Positions 26,442 to 35,530 of a stretch of DNA of 64,000 nt are shown here, piece by piece. The translations under genes were made by a program, and so were the position numbers. The DNA is from Alistipes indistinctus YIT 12060 (GTDB lineage: Bacteria; Bacteroidota; Bacteroidia; Bacteroidales; Rikenellaceae). The DNA lies in contig NZ_CP102250.1 of the NCBI RefSeq assembly GCF_025144995.1, forward strand, positions 2,232,001-2,296,000. Direction: 5' to 3'. Position 1 is the stretch's first letter; each line of letters starts with the position of its first letter. The notes under the pieces are model-generated. The model did no database searches and was not told the DNA's origin. It saw only the letters and a list, made by a program, of their open reading frames with translations.

Positions 26442-27242
26442 TCAGGATGCGGAACCGGTTCCGGAATTGCGGGAATTTTTTCCTTCCGGGGCAACAGCGG
26501 CCGGCCGGGGACCGTCTTGTGCTCCGGAAGAGGCTTGGGTCCCCTGTTCTGGGGCGGCCGCAGCATGCCGGTCACCGTTCGGGGCGTTGCCGAACAGGTC
26601 GACCTCGCCGCGCTCGACCTTGCGGAACACGGTAGCCAGTTCGGCCACTACCGGGGAGATGAGCGTCAGTACGTCGTCGATGTATTTTTGCCGCGACTTG
26701 CCGCTGTCGGCGATGCTGTCCGGTGCGGCTGAAACGTCCGTATCCTTATCGGCTGCGGCTTGGGGATTGGTGCCGCAGCCTTTGCCGGCATCGCCGTGTT
26801 TTCCCGCTTCCTGGATGCGCAGCAGCACGACCGAGTAGAGCGCGCGGAAAAAGAGTTCGACGTCGCTGATCTCCGGGTCTTTGAGTTTTGCCTTGAGCGC
26901 CGGGAGTTCGGGCGCCACCCGCGCGTAGAGCCGGCGGTATTCGGCTCCCACCGGCAGGACCGTCAGCTGGTTGTGCAGGTTGTTCAGGTCGGCGATCAGG
27001 TGCAGCGTGTGTTCGAGGTGGCCCTGCTGTTCCTTGCCCTCCTCGCGCAGCAGGTTCACGATATCCATATACCAGAGGAAAACTTCCTGTTTCTGCTCTT
27101 CGGGAAGTCCGAGCGGCTTCACGAGTTTCGCATAAATCGCTTCGGGGCTGAATTGCAGTGCGCGCAGCAGGTCTTCCAGCTGCCAGAGGTAGAGGATGTA
27201 TTCGGCGATATTCTCTTTGCGGGTCTTTTGTGCGGTATACAT
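26442..27242 (-). CDS. DUF4924 family protein
   Basis: This 266-residue protein, mostly helical and without a signal peptide, begins MYTAQKTRKENIAEYILYLWQLEDLLRA in DUF4924 style. It continues with KQEVFLWYMDIVNLLREEG and the HTLHLIADLNNLHNQL block. Relatives are about 180 residues; the excess here is a Gly/Asp/Ala-rich insertion near residues 155-185 and a C-terminal Ala/Pro/Gly-rich tail from about residue 222. The function is unknown. It is directly upstream of the WbqC gene in the same orientation. Confidence 0.78.
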   Translation of the reverse strand: MYTAQKTRKENIAEYILYLWQLEDLLRALQFSPEAIYAKLVKPLGLPEEQKQEVFLWYMDIVNLLREEGKEQQGHLEHTLHLIADLNNLHNQLTVLPVGAEYRRLYARVAPELPALKAKLKDPEISDVELFFRALYSVVLLRIQEAGKHGDAGKGCGTNPQAAADKDTDVSAAPDSIADSGKSRQKYIDDVLTLISPVVAELATVFRKVERGEVDLFGNAPNGDRHAAAAPEQGTQASSGAQDGPRPAAVAPEGKNSRNSGTGSAS

Positions 27243-27600
27243 GGCGGTTTGCGTTTAATAAGGTGCGGTCCGGCCGGGAACGTTTCCTGTCCCGGATGCG
27301 GGATGCCGGCCGGCGGTGCGGTGAAAGGGCAATGGCGTTAAAACGGTAACGGGATAAACGAATAGTACAAAGGTAGTTTTTTCTGCGGATTTTCCTTCAA
27401 AAAGCGGGCCCGGAAGCGCTCCTGCTGCCGGAAACGCTCCGGTGCGGTGCCGTTCAGGCCTGTTTGCGGGTAAAATGGATGCAGGGTCGAACCGATAAAG
27501 TTCAGAAAGAGTAATTTATATGTTGGAGTGTTCGGTATCGGTTATTTTTGTACCTTTGCCGACAGACACTACTCCAGTTAAAAACGACCACCGCCACGAA

Positions 27601-28740
27601 ATGGAATTGACTTTACTTGTCATCGCCACTTTTTTGCTGTCCGCCGCTGCGGGATGGCTCACCATTCCCCGCATCGTGATGATCTCGAAAAAGAAAAAAC
27701 TGTTCGACGAGCTCAGTGCCCGCAAATCGCACACCGGCGCGGTTCCCCGGTTGGGCGGCGTGTCGTTCCTGCCGGCATTCCTTTTCTCTTTCTCCCTCGC
27801 GGTAGGCTTGCGGTATATGCTCGGCCTGGACGTGGCGGCCCCGCATGAGATGGCGATTCCGCGCGAATTCATGTTCCTGGTTTCCGGAGCGACCGTGCTC
27901 TTCTGCGTGGGGCTGGCCGACGACCTGGCCGGGGTGGGTTACCGCATCAAGTTCCTCGCCCAGTTGCTCAGCGCGGCATTGCTGCTCTGCTCGGGCGTCT
28001 GGATCGACAACCTCGACGGCCTGTTCGGGCTGCACCATGTGCCGACGGCTGTGGGCGCGCTGCTGACGGTGCTGGTGGTCGTTCTGCTGACCAATGCGTA
28101 CAACCTGATCGACGGCATCGACGGGCTTTGCTCCGGGCTCTCGATTCTCGCGCTGTTCACGTTCGGGGTCTGGTTCCTCACCCACCACATCTATGTGTAT
28201 GCGATGATGTCGATGGCAATGGGGGGCGTGGTGACCATCTTCTTTTTCTATAACGTGATGGGGCACCGGATGAAAATTTTTATGGGCGATACCGGCTCGC
28301 TGCTGCTGGGTTTCGTAATCGCGTTCCTCGGGCTGAAGTTCTATGACCTGAACATCAACGGCGAATTTTACCGGATCGACGCGGCGCCGGCCGTCTTCCT
28401 GGGAATCGTTTTCATCCCGGCGTTCGACACGGTGCGCGTTTTCTGCGTGCGGATGGCCGCGGGCCTTTCGCCCTTTTATCCCGACCGCAGGCATATCCAT
28501 CACAAACTGCTGCGCATCGGCCTGACCCACCTGCAGGGCACGCTGGTGATCGTCGTGTTGCAGGCCTGCTTTATTCTGCTCAATTTCCTGCTGCGTAACG
28601 TGAACATCAACCTGCTGTTCGGCATCAACCTCGTTCTCGGCGTGCTGCTGATCCAGGGACTCAATGCGCTGGGCGGCCGGATCGACGTTTCTTCACAACA
28701 TATCGCGCAAAACCGCGTTCAAAATAATAGTGAAAAATAA
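27601..28740 (+). CDS. WecA/MraY-type undecaprenyl-phosphate glycosyl-1-phosphate transferase
   Basis: This polytopic membrane enzyme (379 residues, about 10-11 helices) transfers a sugar-1-phosphate, usually GlcNAc-1-P, to undecaprenyl phosphate to start surface-glycan synthesis. Motifs are HTGAVPRLGGVSF, VGLADDLAG (the catalytic DD), NAYNLIDGIDGLCSG, IFMGDTGSLLLG and PDRRHIHHKLLRIG (the WecA-type cytoplasmic His motif). The chosen ATG opens MELTLLVIATFLL; the longer frame adds 27 residues that overlap likely promoter sequence, with TACCTTTG at 27551-27558. It is followed after 16 bases by the export gene, so the two form an operon. Confidence 0.9.
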   Translation: MELTLLVIATFLLSAAAGWLTIPRIVMISKKKKLFDELSARKSHTGAVPRLGGVSFLPAFLFSFSLAVGLRYMLGLDVAAPHEMAIPREFMFLVSGATVLFCVGLADDLAGVGYRIKFLAQLLSAALLLCSGVWIDNLDGLFGLHHVPTAVGALLTVLVVVLLTNAYNLIDGIDGLCSGLSILALFTFGVWFLTHHIYVYAMMSMAMGGVVTIFFFYNVMGHRMKIFMGDTGSLLLGFVIAFLGLKFYDLNINGEFYRIDAAPAVFLGIVFIPAFDTVRVFCVRMAAGLSPFYPDRRHIHHKLLRIGLTHLQGTLVIVVLQACFILLNFLLRNVNINLLFGINLVLGVLLIQGLNALGGRIDVSSQHIAQNRVQNNSEK

Positions 28741-28756
28741 AGACAGTCTATTTTAT

Positions 28757-31261
28757 ATGCTTATCAGACGTAAAGTTCAGACAGCTCTGGCGGCCGTGCT
28801 GCTGTCGGCGGCGGTGCCGGGCTACGTTTCGGCCCAACTCCCGGGCGTGACGCCCGATGTAATCCAGAAAGCGCGCCAGTCGGGCGCCACCGAAGAACAG
28901 ATTCAGCAGGCGCTCGGCGGCATGTCGGTTCCGGGAACGCCCCAATCCGGGACGAATGCGGGGGCCGGCAAGAGCGCAACCGGAAGCGCTGACCGCAAAG
29001 CTTTGGACCAGAAGGTGCTCCGGGATTTGAATCCGACCAAAGTCACCGGAGTGGATACCCTTACCTGGAACCAGGTGCTGAGCAACGACTGGCAGCTGCA
29101 ACAGCAGCAGCAGCGCATCCTGCAGTCGATGACGACCCCGTACCAGGACCCGGAGTTCGAGGTGCTGTGGGAAGACGGCAAGTTTGTCCGCCGGCCGATC
29201 CCGAAGGTGTTCGGCCGCGAAATATTCCAGAACAAGAACCTCACTTTCGCCCCCAATTACAACATGGCCACGCCGCCCTCGTACGTGCTGGGCGCGGGCG
29301 ACGAGATCGTCGTCGAGGTGTGGGGACCGTCGGAGCTTTACGACAAGCAGAAAATTACCCCCGACGGGACGATCAATATCCAGGGCGTCGGCCCGATCAG
29401 CCTGAACGGCCTGACGATCGCCGAGGCGCAGAAGCGGATCGCTTCGAAGCTGAGCGGCGTGATGGGCGGCGCCAACGTCAAGGTGTCGCTGGGCCAGATC
29501 CGCAGTATCAAGGTCAATATCGCGGGCGAGGTGATGGTGCCGGGCACCTATACGCTGCCTTCGCTGGCTACCGTTTTCAATGCGATCTACTCGGCCGGGG
29601 GGGTCAACAAGATCGGTTCGCTGCGTGCGATCAAGGTGTTCCGCGACGGCAAGGAGGTCGCGACGCTCGACGTGTACGATTACCTGATCAATGGCAAGTA
29701 CGATACGAACATCCGCATCGAGGACAACGACATGATTATCGTCCAGCCTTACGACAGCTACGTGGCTGTGACCGGTAAGGTGAAACGTCCGCGGATTTAC
29801 GAAATGAAAAAAGGAGAGACGCTGGCCAAGGCGTTCGAGTATGCGGGCGGATTCACGGGCGATGCCTATAACGATAACGTGAACGTGAAGCGCAAGACCG
29901 GACGGCAGTATAGCATCCTGACGGTCGAGAAGCCCGATTTCGATGCGTTCGCGGTGGCCGACGGCGACAGCGTGTCGGTGGGCCGGATTTTCAACGAGTA
30001 TGCTAACCGTTTGGTAATTACCGGGGCCGTATGGCGTCCGGGCAACTACGAATTAACCGATAATACGGCGACCCTTTCGAAGCTGATTGCAAAAGCCGAA
30101 GGCCTCAAGGGGAACGAATTCGCCTCGCGCGGGCAGGTTACGCGCCGCAAGAGCGACTATACCTACGAGGTGATTCCGTTCAACGTGCGCGAGGCTGCCG
30201 CAGGTGTCAACGATATTCCGCTCATGCGCGAAGATTCCGTCTATATCCCGAATATCCTGGAACTGCGGGAGGAGTATGTCATCGGTGTCCGGGGCGAGGT
30301 GAACCGCCCCGATACGCTGCCGTTCCGCGACGGAATGACCGTCGAAGATGCGATCCTGCGCAGCGGGGGGCTCAAGGAGTCGGCCTCTTATGCCAAAATA
30401 GAGGTGGCGCGCCGGATCAAGGACCCCAATTCGACCTCTTATACGAACAAAACGGCCGACCTGTATACGTTCAACATCGATAAGGACCTGAGCATCGCAC
30501 CCGAGGCGAGCCGCTTCGTGCTGCAGCCGTTCGACGAGGTGTACGTGCGCCGGTCGCCGGGATACAGCGAGCAGCAGCGCGTCGCGGTTACGGGCGAAGT
30601 GCTCTACGGCGGCGAGTATGTGCTGGCCACGGCGGGCGAGCGGATTTCGGACGTAATTAAAAAAGCGGGCGGTTTCACGCCGGAAGCCTACGTCAAAGGA
30701 GTCAGCGTGAAACGCAAACTGACCGGAGATGAACTCGCACAGGTCGAATCGATGCTGAAGATGGCGCGCGACAGCCGCAATACCACCGGGCGCGACTCGA
30801 TGGCGTTCGAGAATCTCGAAGTGCAGGACTTTTATGCGGTGGGCGTCGACGTGGCGGCCGCGATTCAGAATCCCGGCGGCAACGACGACATTATCCTGCG
30901 TGACGGGGATCAGATACTCGTTCCGAAATACACCGGAACCGTGAAGATTTCGGGGGCGGTGAATTATCCCAATTCGGTGGCTTACGACAAAAAGAACGTG
31001 AAAAGCTATATCGCGCAGGCCGGTTGGTACAAGCAGAGCGCGCGCCGCCGTCCGTTCGTGATCTACATGAACGGCAAGGTGGCTTCGACCCGCACGGGTT
31101 TCTTCTCTAGGCGTTATCCGAAGGTGGAGCCGGGCTGCGAGATCGTCGTGCCGCAGAAGATGGAGCGCAACGGCAGGGGCCTGCAGAACGTGATGGGCAT
31201 GATGACCTCGACCGCTTCGCTCGCCGCGATGGTCGCTTCGGTGATCAACCTGGCGAAATAA
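28757..31261 (+). CDS. Outer-membrane polysaccharide export protein with six SLBB domains
   Basis: This 834-residue exported protein has a signal peptide ending GYVSA-Q. The Poly_export domain is about residues 174-260 (PPSYVLGAGDEIVVEVWG). About six SLBB repeats follow, near residues 255, 335, 417, 508, 608 and 730, each with a G-x-V-x-P-G-x-Y-type start and an aGG-type end. Wza proteins have two or three SLBB domains, so this is the long Bacteroidetes form. It should export a polysaccharide across the outer membrane. It is coupled to the WecA-like gene, but no Wzc kinase or Wzx/Wzy lies nearby. A Gln-rich patch occurs near residues 113-117. Confidence 0.88.
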   Translation: MLIRRKVQTALAAVLLSAAVPGYVSAQLPGVTPDVIQKARQSGATEEQIQQALGGMSVPGTPQSGTNAGAGKSATGSADRKALDQKVLRDLNPTKVTGVDTLTWNQVLSNDWQLQQQQQRILQSMTTPYQDPEFEVLWEDGKFVRRPIPKVFGREIFQNKNLTFAPNYNMATPPSYVLGAGDEIVVEVWGPSELYDKQKITPDGTINIQGVGPISLNGLTIAEAQKRIASKLSGVMGGANVKVSLGQIRSIKVNIAGEVMVPGTYTLPSLATVFNAIYSAGGVNKIGSLRAIKVFRDGKEVATLDVYDYLINGKYDTNIRIEDNDMIIVQPYDSYVAVTGKVKRPRIYEMKKGETLAKAFEYAGGFTGDAYNDNVNVKRKTGRQYSILTVEKPDFDAFAVADGDSVSVGRIFNEYANRLVITGAVWRPGNYELTDNTATLSKLIAKAEGLKGNEFASRGQVTRRKSDYTYEVIPFNVREAAAGVNDIPLMREDSVYIPNILELREEYVIGVRGEVNRPDTLPFRDGMTVEDAILRSGGLKESASYAKIEVARRIKDPNSTSYTNKTADLYTFNIDKDLSIAPEASRFVLQPFDEVYVRRSPGYSEQQRVAVTGEVLYGGEYVLATAGERISDVIKKAGGFTPEAYVKGVSVKRKLTGDELAQVESMLKMARDSRNTTGRDSMAFENLEVQDFYAVGVDVAAAIQNPGGNDDIILRDGDQILVPKYTGTVKISGAVNYPNSVAYDKKNVKSYIAQAGWYKQSARRRPFVIYMNGKVASTRTGFFSRRYPKVEPGCEIVVPQKMERNGRGLQNVMGMMTSTASLAAMVASVINLAK

Positions 31262-31297
31262 TCCCGGGAAGCGGGGTGGAAATGCTCCTATCGCACA

Positions 31298-31337
31298 GGG
31301 ATGCCCGCGATTAACGGCGGGCATCCTTTGCTTTTTT
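31298..31337 (+). terminator. Terminator after the export gene
   Basis: A GGATGCCCGC / GCGGGCATCC stem (about 31299-31326) with an AT-rich loop is followed by TTTGCTTTTTT. The T tract overlaps the -33 element of the next promoter. Confidence 0.85.
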
Positions 31338-31358
31338 CAAAGATTTTTCGTACTCTTG
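31327..31358 (+). promoter_or_regulatory. Promoter of the fructose-bisphosphate aldolase gene
   Basis: TTTG (31327-31330), 20 bases, then TACTCTTG (31351-31358), with one mismatch to TAnnTTTG. The leader would be about 50 bases. Confidence 0.6.
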
Positions 31359-31414
31359 TACCGGATTTTTCGATTCGCAGACAAATCGTTTCAAACATAA
31401 AAACTCAAAGTACA

Positions 31415-32419
31415 ATGATTAATTACAAAGATCTTGGCCTTGTCAACACGCGCGACATGTTTGCACGGGCCATGAAGGGCGGTTATGCCATCCCGGCATT
31501 CAACTTCAACAACATGGAACAGTTGCAGGCCATTATCCAGGCTTGCGCCGAGACCAAATCGCCGGTGATCCTGCAGGTGTCGAAGGGTGCCCGCCAGTAT
31601 GCCAACCAGACCCTGCTGCGCTACATGGCCGAAGGCGCCGTGGAGTATGCCAAGGAACTCGGCCTGAAGCACCCCGAAATCGTGCTGCACCTCGACCACG
31701 GCGACTCTTTCGAGACCTGCAAGTCGTGCATCGACATGGGTTTCTCGTCGGTGATGATCGACGGTTCGCACCTGCCTTACGACGAGAATGTGGCGCTGAC
31801 GAAGAAGGTCGTTGACTATGCCCACCAGTTCGACGTGACCGTCGAAGGCGAACTGGGCGTGCTGGCCGGCGTGGAGGATGAAGTTTCGTCCGACCACCAC
31901 ACCTATACCCGCCCCGAAGAGGTGGTGGATTTCGTTACGAAGACCGGCTGCGACAGCCTCGCCATTTCGATCGGCACTTCGCACGGCGCCAATAAATTCA
32001 AACCCGAGCAGTGCACCCGCGACGCGAACGGCGTTCTCGTTCCGCCCCCCCTGGCTTTCGATGTGCTGGACGGTGTGATGAAGGAACTTCCCGGTTTCCC
32101 GATCGTGCTGCACGGTTCGTCGTCGGTGCCCCAGGAAGAGGTCGCTACGATCAACAAGTACGGCGGAGCGCTGAAAGACGCGATCGGCATTCCCGAAGAG
32201 GAGCTGCGCAAGGCCGCCGCTTCGGCCGTCTGCAAGATCAACATCGATTCGGACAGTCGTCTGGCGATGACCGCAGCGATCCGCAAGGTGTTCGTTGAGA
32301 AACCCGCCGAATTCGATCCGCGCAAGTACCTCGGCCCGGCCCGCGACAACATGAAGAAACTCTACGAGCACAAGATCGTCAGCGTGCTCGGTTCTGCCGG
32401 CAAACTGGCTGAGGAATAG
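31415..32419 (+). CDS. fba: Class II fructose-1,6-bisphosphate aldolase
   Basis: This metal-dependent aldolase of glycolysis and gluconeogenesis (334 residues) has the zinc-site His pair in VLHLDHGDS, the Glu region VEGELGVLAGVEDE, the SIGTSHGANKF block and the LHGSSSVP loop. The ATG at the start of MINYKDLGLVN is chosen; the longer frame runs back through the promoter and terminator. It faces pgk across two terminators, giving a small glycolytic pair on opposite strands. Confidence 0.95.
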   Translation: MINYKDLGLVNTRDMFARAMKGGYAIPAFNFNNMEQLQAIIQACAETKSPVILQVSKGARQYANQTLLRYMAEGAVEYAKELGLKHPEIVLHLDHGDSFETCKSCIDMGFSSVMIDGSHLPYDENVALTKKVVDYAHQFDVTVEGELGVLAGVEDEVSSDHHTYTRPEEVVDFVTKTGCDSLAISIGTSHGANKFKPEQCTRDANGVLVPPPLAFDVLDGVMKELPGFPIVLHGSSSVPQEEVATINKYGGALKDAIGIPEEELRKAAASAVCKINIDSDSRLAMTAAIRKVFVEKPAEFDPRKYLGPARDNMKKLYEHKIVSVLGSAGKLAEE

Positions 32420-32451
32420 TATTGTCTACCGGTCGGTTTTCGACCGTTCGG

Positions 32452-32484
32452 AAGCGGGGATGCGTGTGCGTCCCCGCTTTTTGT
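32452..32484 (+). terminator. Terminator of fba
   Basis: An AAGCGGGGA / TCCCCGCTT stem with a 10-base loop is followed by TTTTTG, 33 bases after the aldolase stop. Confidence 0.85.
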
Positions 32485-32542
32485 TGTCGGCGGAACTGTT
32501 GACGGCTTTTGAACGCATGAAACTGCTGCTGTGAAAGACAAT

Positions 32543-32574
32543 AAAAGCCCGAAGCATTGCGCTTCGGGCTTTCT
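32543..32574. terminator. Terminator of pgk (possibly bidirectional)
   Basis: An AAAGCCCGAAGC / GCTTCGGGCTTT stem has a 5-base loop. It gives a T-rich tail on both strands, best on the minus strand, which carries pgk. Confidence 0.8.
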
Positions 32575-32653
32575 TCATTTGTGCGTATCCGTATCCCTGC
32601 CGGGAGGAGGCATATCCGTTTGTACTTCCCTTTTGCCGAGAAGGTTCGGCGGG

Positions 32654-33913
32654 TTACTTGCGGATCGCGGCCACGCCGGGCAGCTCGATGCCTTCCATGT
32701 ATTCGAGCAGCGCGCCGCCGCCGGTGGAGACGTAGCTGACCTGGTCGGCCATGCCGAACTTGTTGATGCAGGCTACCGAGTCGCCGCCGCCGATCAGCGA
32801 GAAGGCTCCGTTCTTCGTAGCTTTCACGATCGCTTCAGCAATAGCTTTCGAGCCCTTGGCGAATTTGTCGATCTCGAATACGCCCACCGGGCCGTTCCAC
32901 AGGATCGTCTTCGACTCTGCGATTACCTTTGCGAACTCGGCTTCGGCTTTCGGGCCGATGTCGAGGCCTTCCCAGCCGTCGGGAATCGCGTTGGCCGGAA
33001 CGATCTGCGTATTGGCGTCGGCGCTGAATGCGTCGGCGGCCACGGCATCTTCGGCCAGGTAGATGTTCACGCCCAGCTCTTTGGCTTTTGCGAGGATGTC
33101 TTTCGCGGTCTGGAACTGGTCGGGCTCGCAGATGCTGTCGCCCACCTTGCCGCCGAGGGCGGCCTTGAACGTGTAGGTCATGCCGCCGCCGAGGATCAGG
33201 TTGTTCACCAGTTTGAGCAGGTTTTCGATCACGCTGATCTTGGTCGAAACTTTCGACCCGCCGAGGATAGCGGTGAACGGACGTGCCGGATCTTTCAGCA
33301 CTTTGTCGATCGCTTTCAGTTCGCCTTCCATCACGTAGCCGAACATCTTGTCGCTCGGGAAATATTCGGCGATCAGCGCCGTCGACGCGTGTGCGCGGTG
33401 CGCGGTGCCGAACGCGTCGTTGATGTAGCAGTCGGCGTACGAAGCGAGGCGCTTCACGAACTCTTTCTGCGAGGCTTTCACGGCCTTCTTCGCAGCGGCT
33501 TTTTCGTCGTCGGTGGCGTCTTCGGCCAGTCCGCGGGGCTTACCCTCTTCTTCGGCGTAGAAACGCAGGTTTTCGAGCAGCAGTACCTGGCCCGGTTTCA
33601 GTGCGGCGGCCTTGTCGGCGGCCTCCTGGCCCTGGCAGTCCCCGGCGAAGTCCACCTTCACGCCGAGGCGCTTCTCGATGGCGGGGATGATGTGCTTGAG
33701 CGAGAATTTGTCTTCCGGCCCTTTTTTCGGACGGCCCAGGTGCGACATCAGGATCACCGATCCTCCTTTTTCGAGTACCTTTTTGATGGTGGGGATCGCC
33801 GCACGGATGCGGGTGTCGTCGGTTACCTCCAACTTGTCGTTCAGGGGCACGTTGAAATCGACGCGGATAATCGCGCGTTTTCCTTTGAAATCATACGTTT
33901 CGATCGATTGCAT
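32654..33913 (-). CDS. pgk: Phosphoglycerate kinase
   Basis: Pgk interconverts 1,3-bisphosphoglycerate and 3-phosphoglycerate with ADP/ATP. The 419-residue protein has the N-domain signature [23 protein letters not shown], the hinge-side [22 protein letters not shown], and the C-terminal nucleotide loop ([13 protein letters not shown]) with a [12 protein letters not shown] ending. It is slightly longer than average, from a short Lys/Ala-rich insertion around residues 135-150. It has its own consensus promoter. Confidence 0.95.
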   Translation of the reverse strand: MQSIETYDFKGKRAIIRVDFNVPLNDKLEVTDDTRIRAAIPTIKKVLEKGGSVILMSHLGRPKKGPEDKFSLKHIIPAIEKRLGVKVDFAGDCQGQEAADKAAALKPGQVLLLENLRFYAEEEGKPRGLAEDATDDEKAAAKKAVKASQKEFVKRLASYADCYINDAFGTAHRAHASTALIAEYFPSDKMFGYVMEGELKAIDKVLKDPARPFTAILGGSKVSTKISVIENLLKLVNNLILGGGMTYTFKAALGGKVGDSICEPDQFQTAKDILAKAKELGVNIYLAEDAVAADAFSADANTQIVPANAIPDGWEGLDIGPKAEAEFAKVIAESKTILWNGPVGVFEIDKFAKGSKAIAEAIVKATKNGAFSLIGGGDSVACINKFGMADQVSYVSTGGGALLEYMEGIELPGVAAIRK

Positions 33914-34300
33914 GGCTGATATGTTTTAAAGTTGTCTGAATCTCCGTCTACCGGAACTTTCGCGGGGCTTCCAGTGGGCTTTCCTGCCGCGGGCGGCACG
34001 CTCTTTCAGGGAATTGCCCCTTTGAGAAGGCTAATTTAATAAAAATATTTAAAAACATCTCAAAGTTAAGCATTGTTTCCAATTTTCGCAATTTACAGCA
34101 ATTTTTGCGCAAAACATTTTATTTGCGGAAGATATGTCGCCCTGAGGGGGTGAATCAGGCGCCGGGCGGTGCATGGAATTGAAAATCTTTTTTTACTTTT
34201 GTCTTAACGATTCGGCCCCGGCTGAAATGCGTCTCCCGATGAACGAAGGCGGTTTTCTTCCATGCGGGTCGGTCGGAGAGGCCGATTCGTCGGATTGGAA
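33914..34300. other. AT-rich divergent promoter region
   Basis: No gene is seen. The stretch 34030-34130 is unusually AT-rich for this window and contains the pgk promoter. A TACTTTTG at 34194-34201 may be a rightward -7 element for the repeat-protein gene, but its -33 partner is badly spaced. Confidence 0.55.
34061..34091 (-). promoter_or_regulatory. Promoter of pgk
   Basis: Read leftward: TTG (34091-34089), 20 bases, then TAACTTTG (34068-34061), a perfect -7 element. The leader is about 140 bases, longer than usual. Confidence 0.75.
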
Positions 34301-35419
34301 ATGACGAGATTTCACCAACCCTTGCGGGCGGTTGCCCGCTTTGCCTGCATCGCGGCGTTGCTATGCTGTTGCGGATTCGTGCCGCGTGGAAAACATGCCG
34401 GGCAGACTCAAGCGAATGAACTCGAAGGGGTGTATGTGGTCGGGACGCTGTATAAACGCGGGCATAATGTCGTTGTGGTATGGGAAAACGGCGTGCCGAA
34501 GCAGTTGACCGACAAAAAGGGATACGCTTTGGCTGAGGCGGTTTCGGTTTGCGGCGGTGATGTTTATGTCGTAGGGAATGTGTATGATGCCGATCGACGT
34601 CACAGTAAAGCCACTGTATGGAAAAACGGTGTGCCGCAGGTGCTGGAAACCGGTGAAGCCGCAAGTTCGCGGGCTACGGCGATGGTTGTTTCGAATGGCG
34701 ATGTGTATGTGGTAGGCACTGTGTTGCAAACCAGATTTAAACCTCGGGCTGCACTATGGAAAAACGGTGTGTTGACATGGTTGACCGACGAAAACACTCC
34801 CGCCGAAGCGAAAGCGGTGGCTGTTTCGGATGCCGATGTATATGTGGCCGGTCTGGTGTACGGAGATACGACGATGGCCACACTCTGGAAGAACGGCGTG
34901 CCGCAATCGTTGCCCGATGGTGAGGATGGGAGTGTGGATGCGATTGCCGTATCGGACGGTACGGTTTATGTCACCGGAACGGCTTTCCGGGACGGAACCG
35001 GCACTTCGGCGATGTTGTGGTGCAACGGCATGCCGACTGATTTGGGGAATGAATGGTACCCCGACGGAATCAACGTAGACGGTGCGAATGTGCATAATGA
35101 ATGTTTCCCTGATGGAATAAGTGTGGATGGTGCGGATGTGTATATTACGGGGTGGTTTTTGAAGTATGATTATGATAAGGGTGCGGACGGTCATGCTGTG
35201 TTGTGGAAAGCCGGCGAGTTCAGAGAGCTCAGTTTATTGCCCGGGATATCGTATTTTTTCGGGCCTGTTATGATTGTGTCGGACGGCCATGTGTATGCGG
35301 CCGGGCAGATGGATTGGCGAACCGCGATGGTTTGGAAGGACGGAAAAACGATTCCGCTGTCGCGGCCGGCAGGGCTCACTCGTTACGTACCGCAGTTCTT
35401 CGATATTTTTGTGAAGTGA
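34301..35419 (+). CDS. Exported seven-repeat protein, probable beta-propeller
   Basis: I do not recognise a named family. The 372-residue protein has a hydrophobic N-terminus (FACIAALLCCCGF) whose Cys cluster could be a lipobox. After it come seven copies of a roughly 45-50-residue unit. Each starts with a strand like DVYVVGNVY (variants GVYVVGTLY, DVYVAGLVY, TVYVTGTAF, DVYITGWFL, HVYAAGQMD). Each carries a W-[KEC]-[NAD]-G motif such as TVWKNGVPQVL. Seven repeats of this size suggest a seven-bladed propeller. GC content is lower than in flanking genes. The start at MTRFHQ is uncertain, with an alternative 13 codons upstream. The function is unknown; ligand or surface binding is possible. Confidence 0.7.
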   Translation: MTRFHQPLRAVARFACIAALLCCCGFVPRGKHAGQTQANELEGVYVVGTLYKRGHNVVVVWENGVPKQLTDKKGYALAEAVSVCGGDVYVVGNVYDADRRHSKATVWKNGVPQVLETGEAASSRATAMVVSNGDVYVVGTVLQTRFKPRAALWKNGVLTWLTDENTPAEAKAVAVSDADVYVAGLVYGDTTMATLWKNGVPQSLPDGEDGSVDAIAVSDGTVYVTGTAFRDGTGTSAMLWCNGMPTDLGNEWYPDGINVDGANVHNECFPDGISVDGADVYITGWFLKYDYDKGADGHAVLWKAGEFRELSLLPGISYFFGPVMIVSDGHVYAAGQMDWRTAMVWKDGKTIPLSRPAGLTRYVPQFFDIFVK

Positions 35420-35530
35420 ATCCCTGTGCGGTCGGCTCCTGCGGCAGTGCGGCGGGAATGCACCGAAGCGGCCGCGGTATGCGGCCGGCAGGTAAATGAA
35501 AAGGATACAGACTTAATTTAATATAACACC

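Noticed and set aside
25619-26635. 338-codon plus-strand frame over the wbqC gene
   Set aside because: The minus strand holds the full WbqC motif set. The plus product is Gly/Arg/Val-rich noise.
32531-33919. 462-codon open frame antisense to pgk
   Set aside because: The pgk signatures on the minus strand, with a perfect promoter and terminator, leave no room for it.
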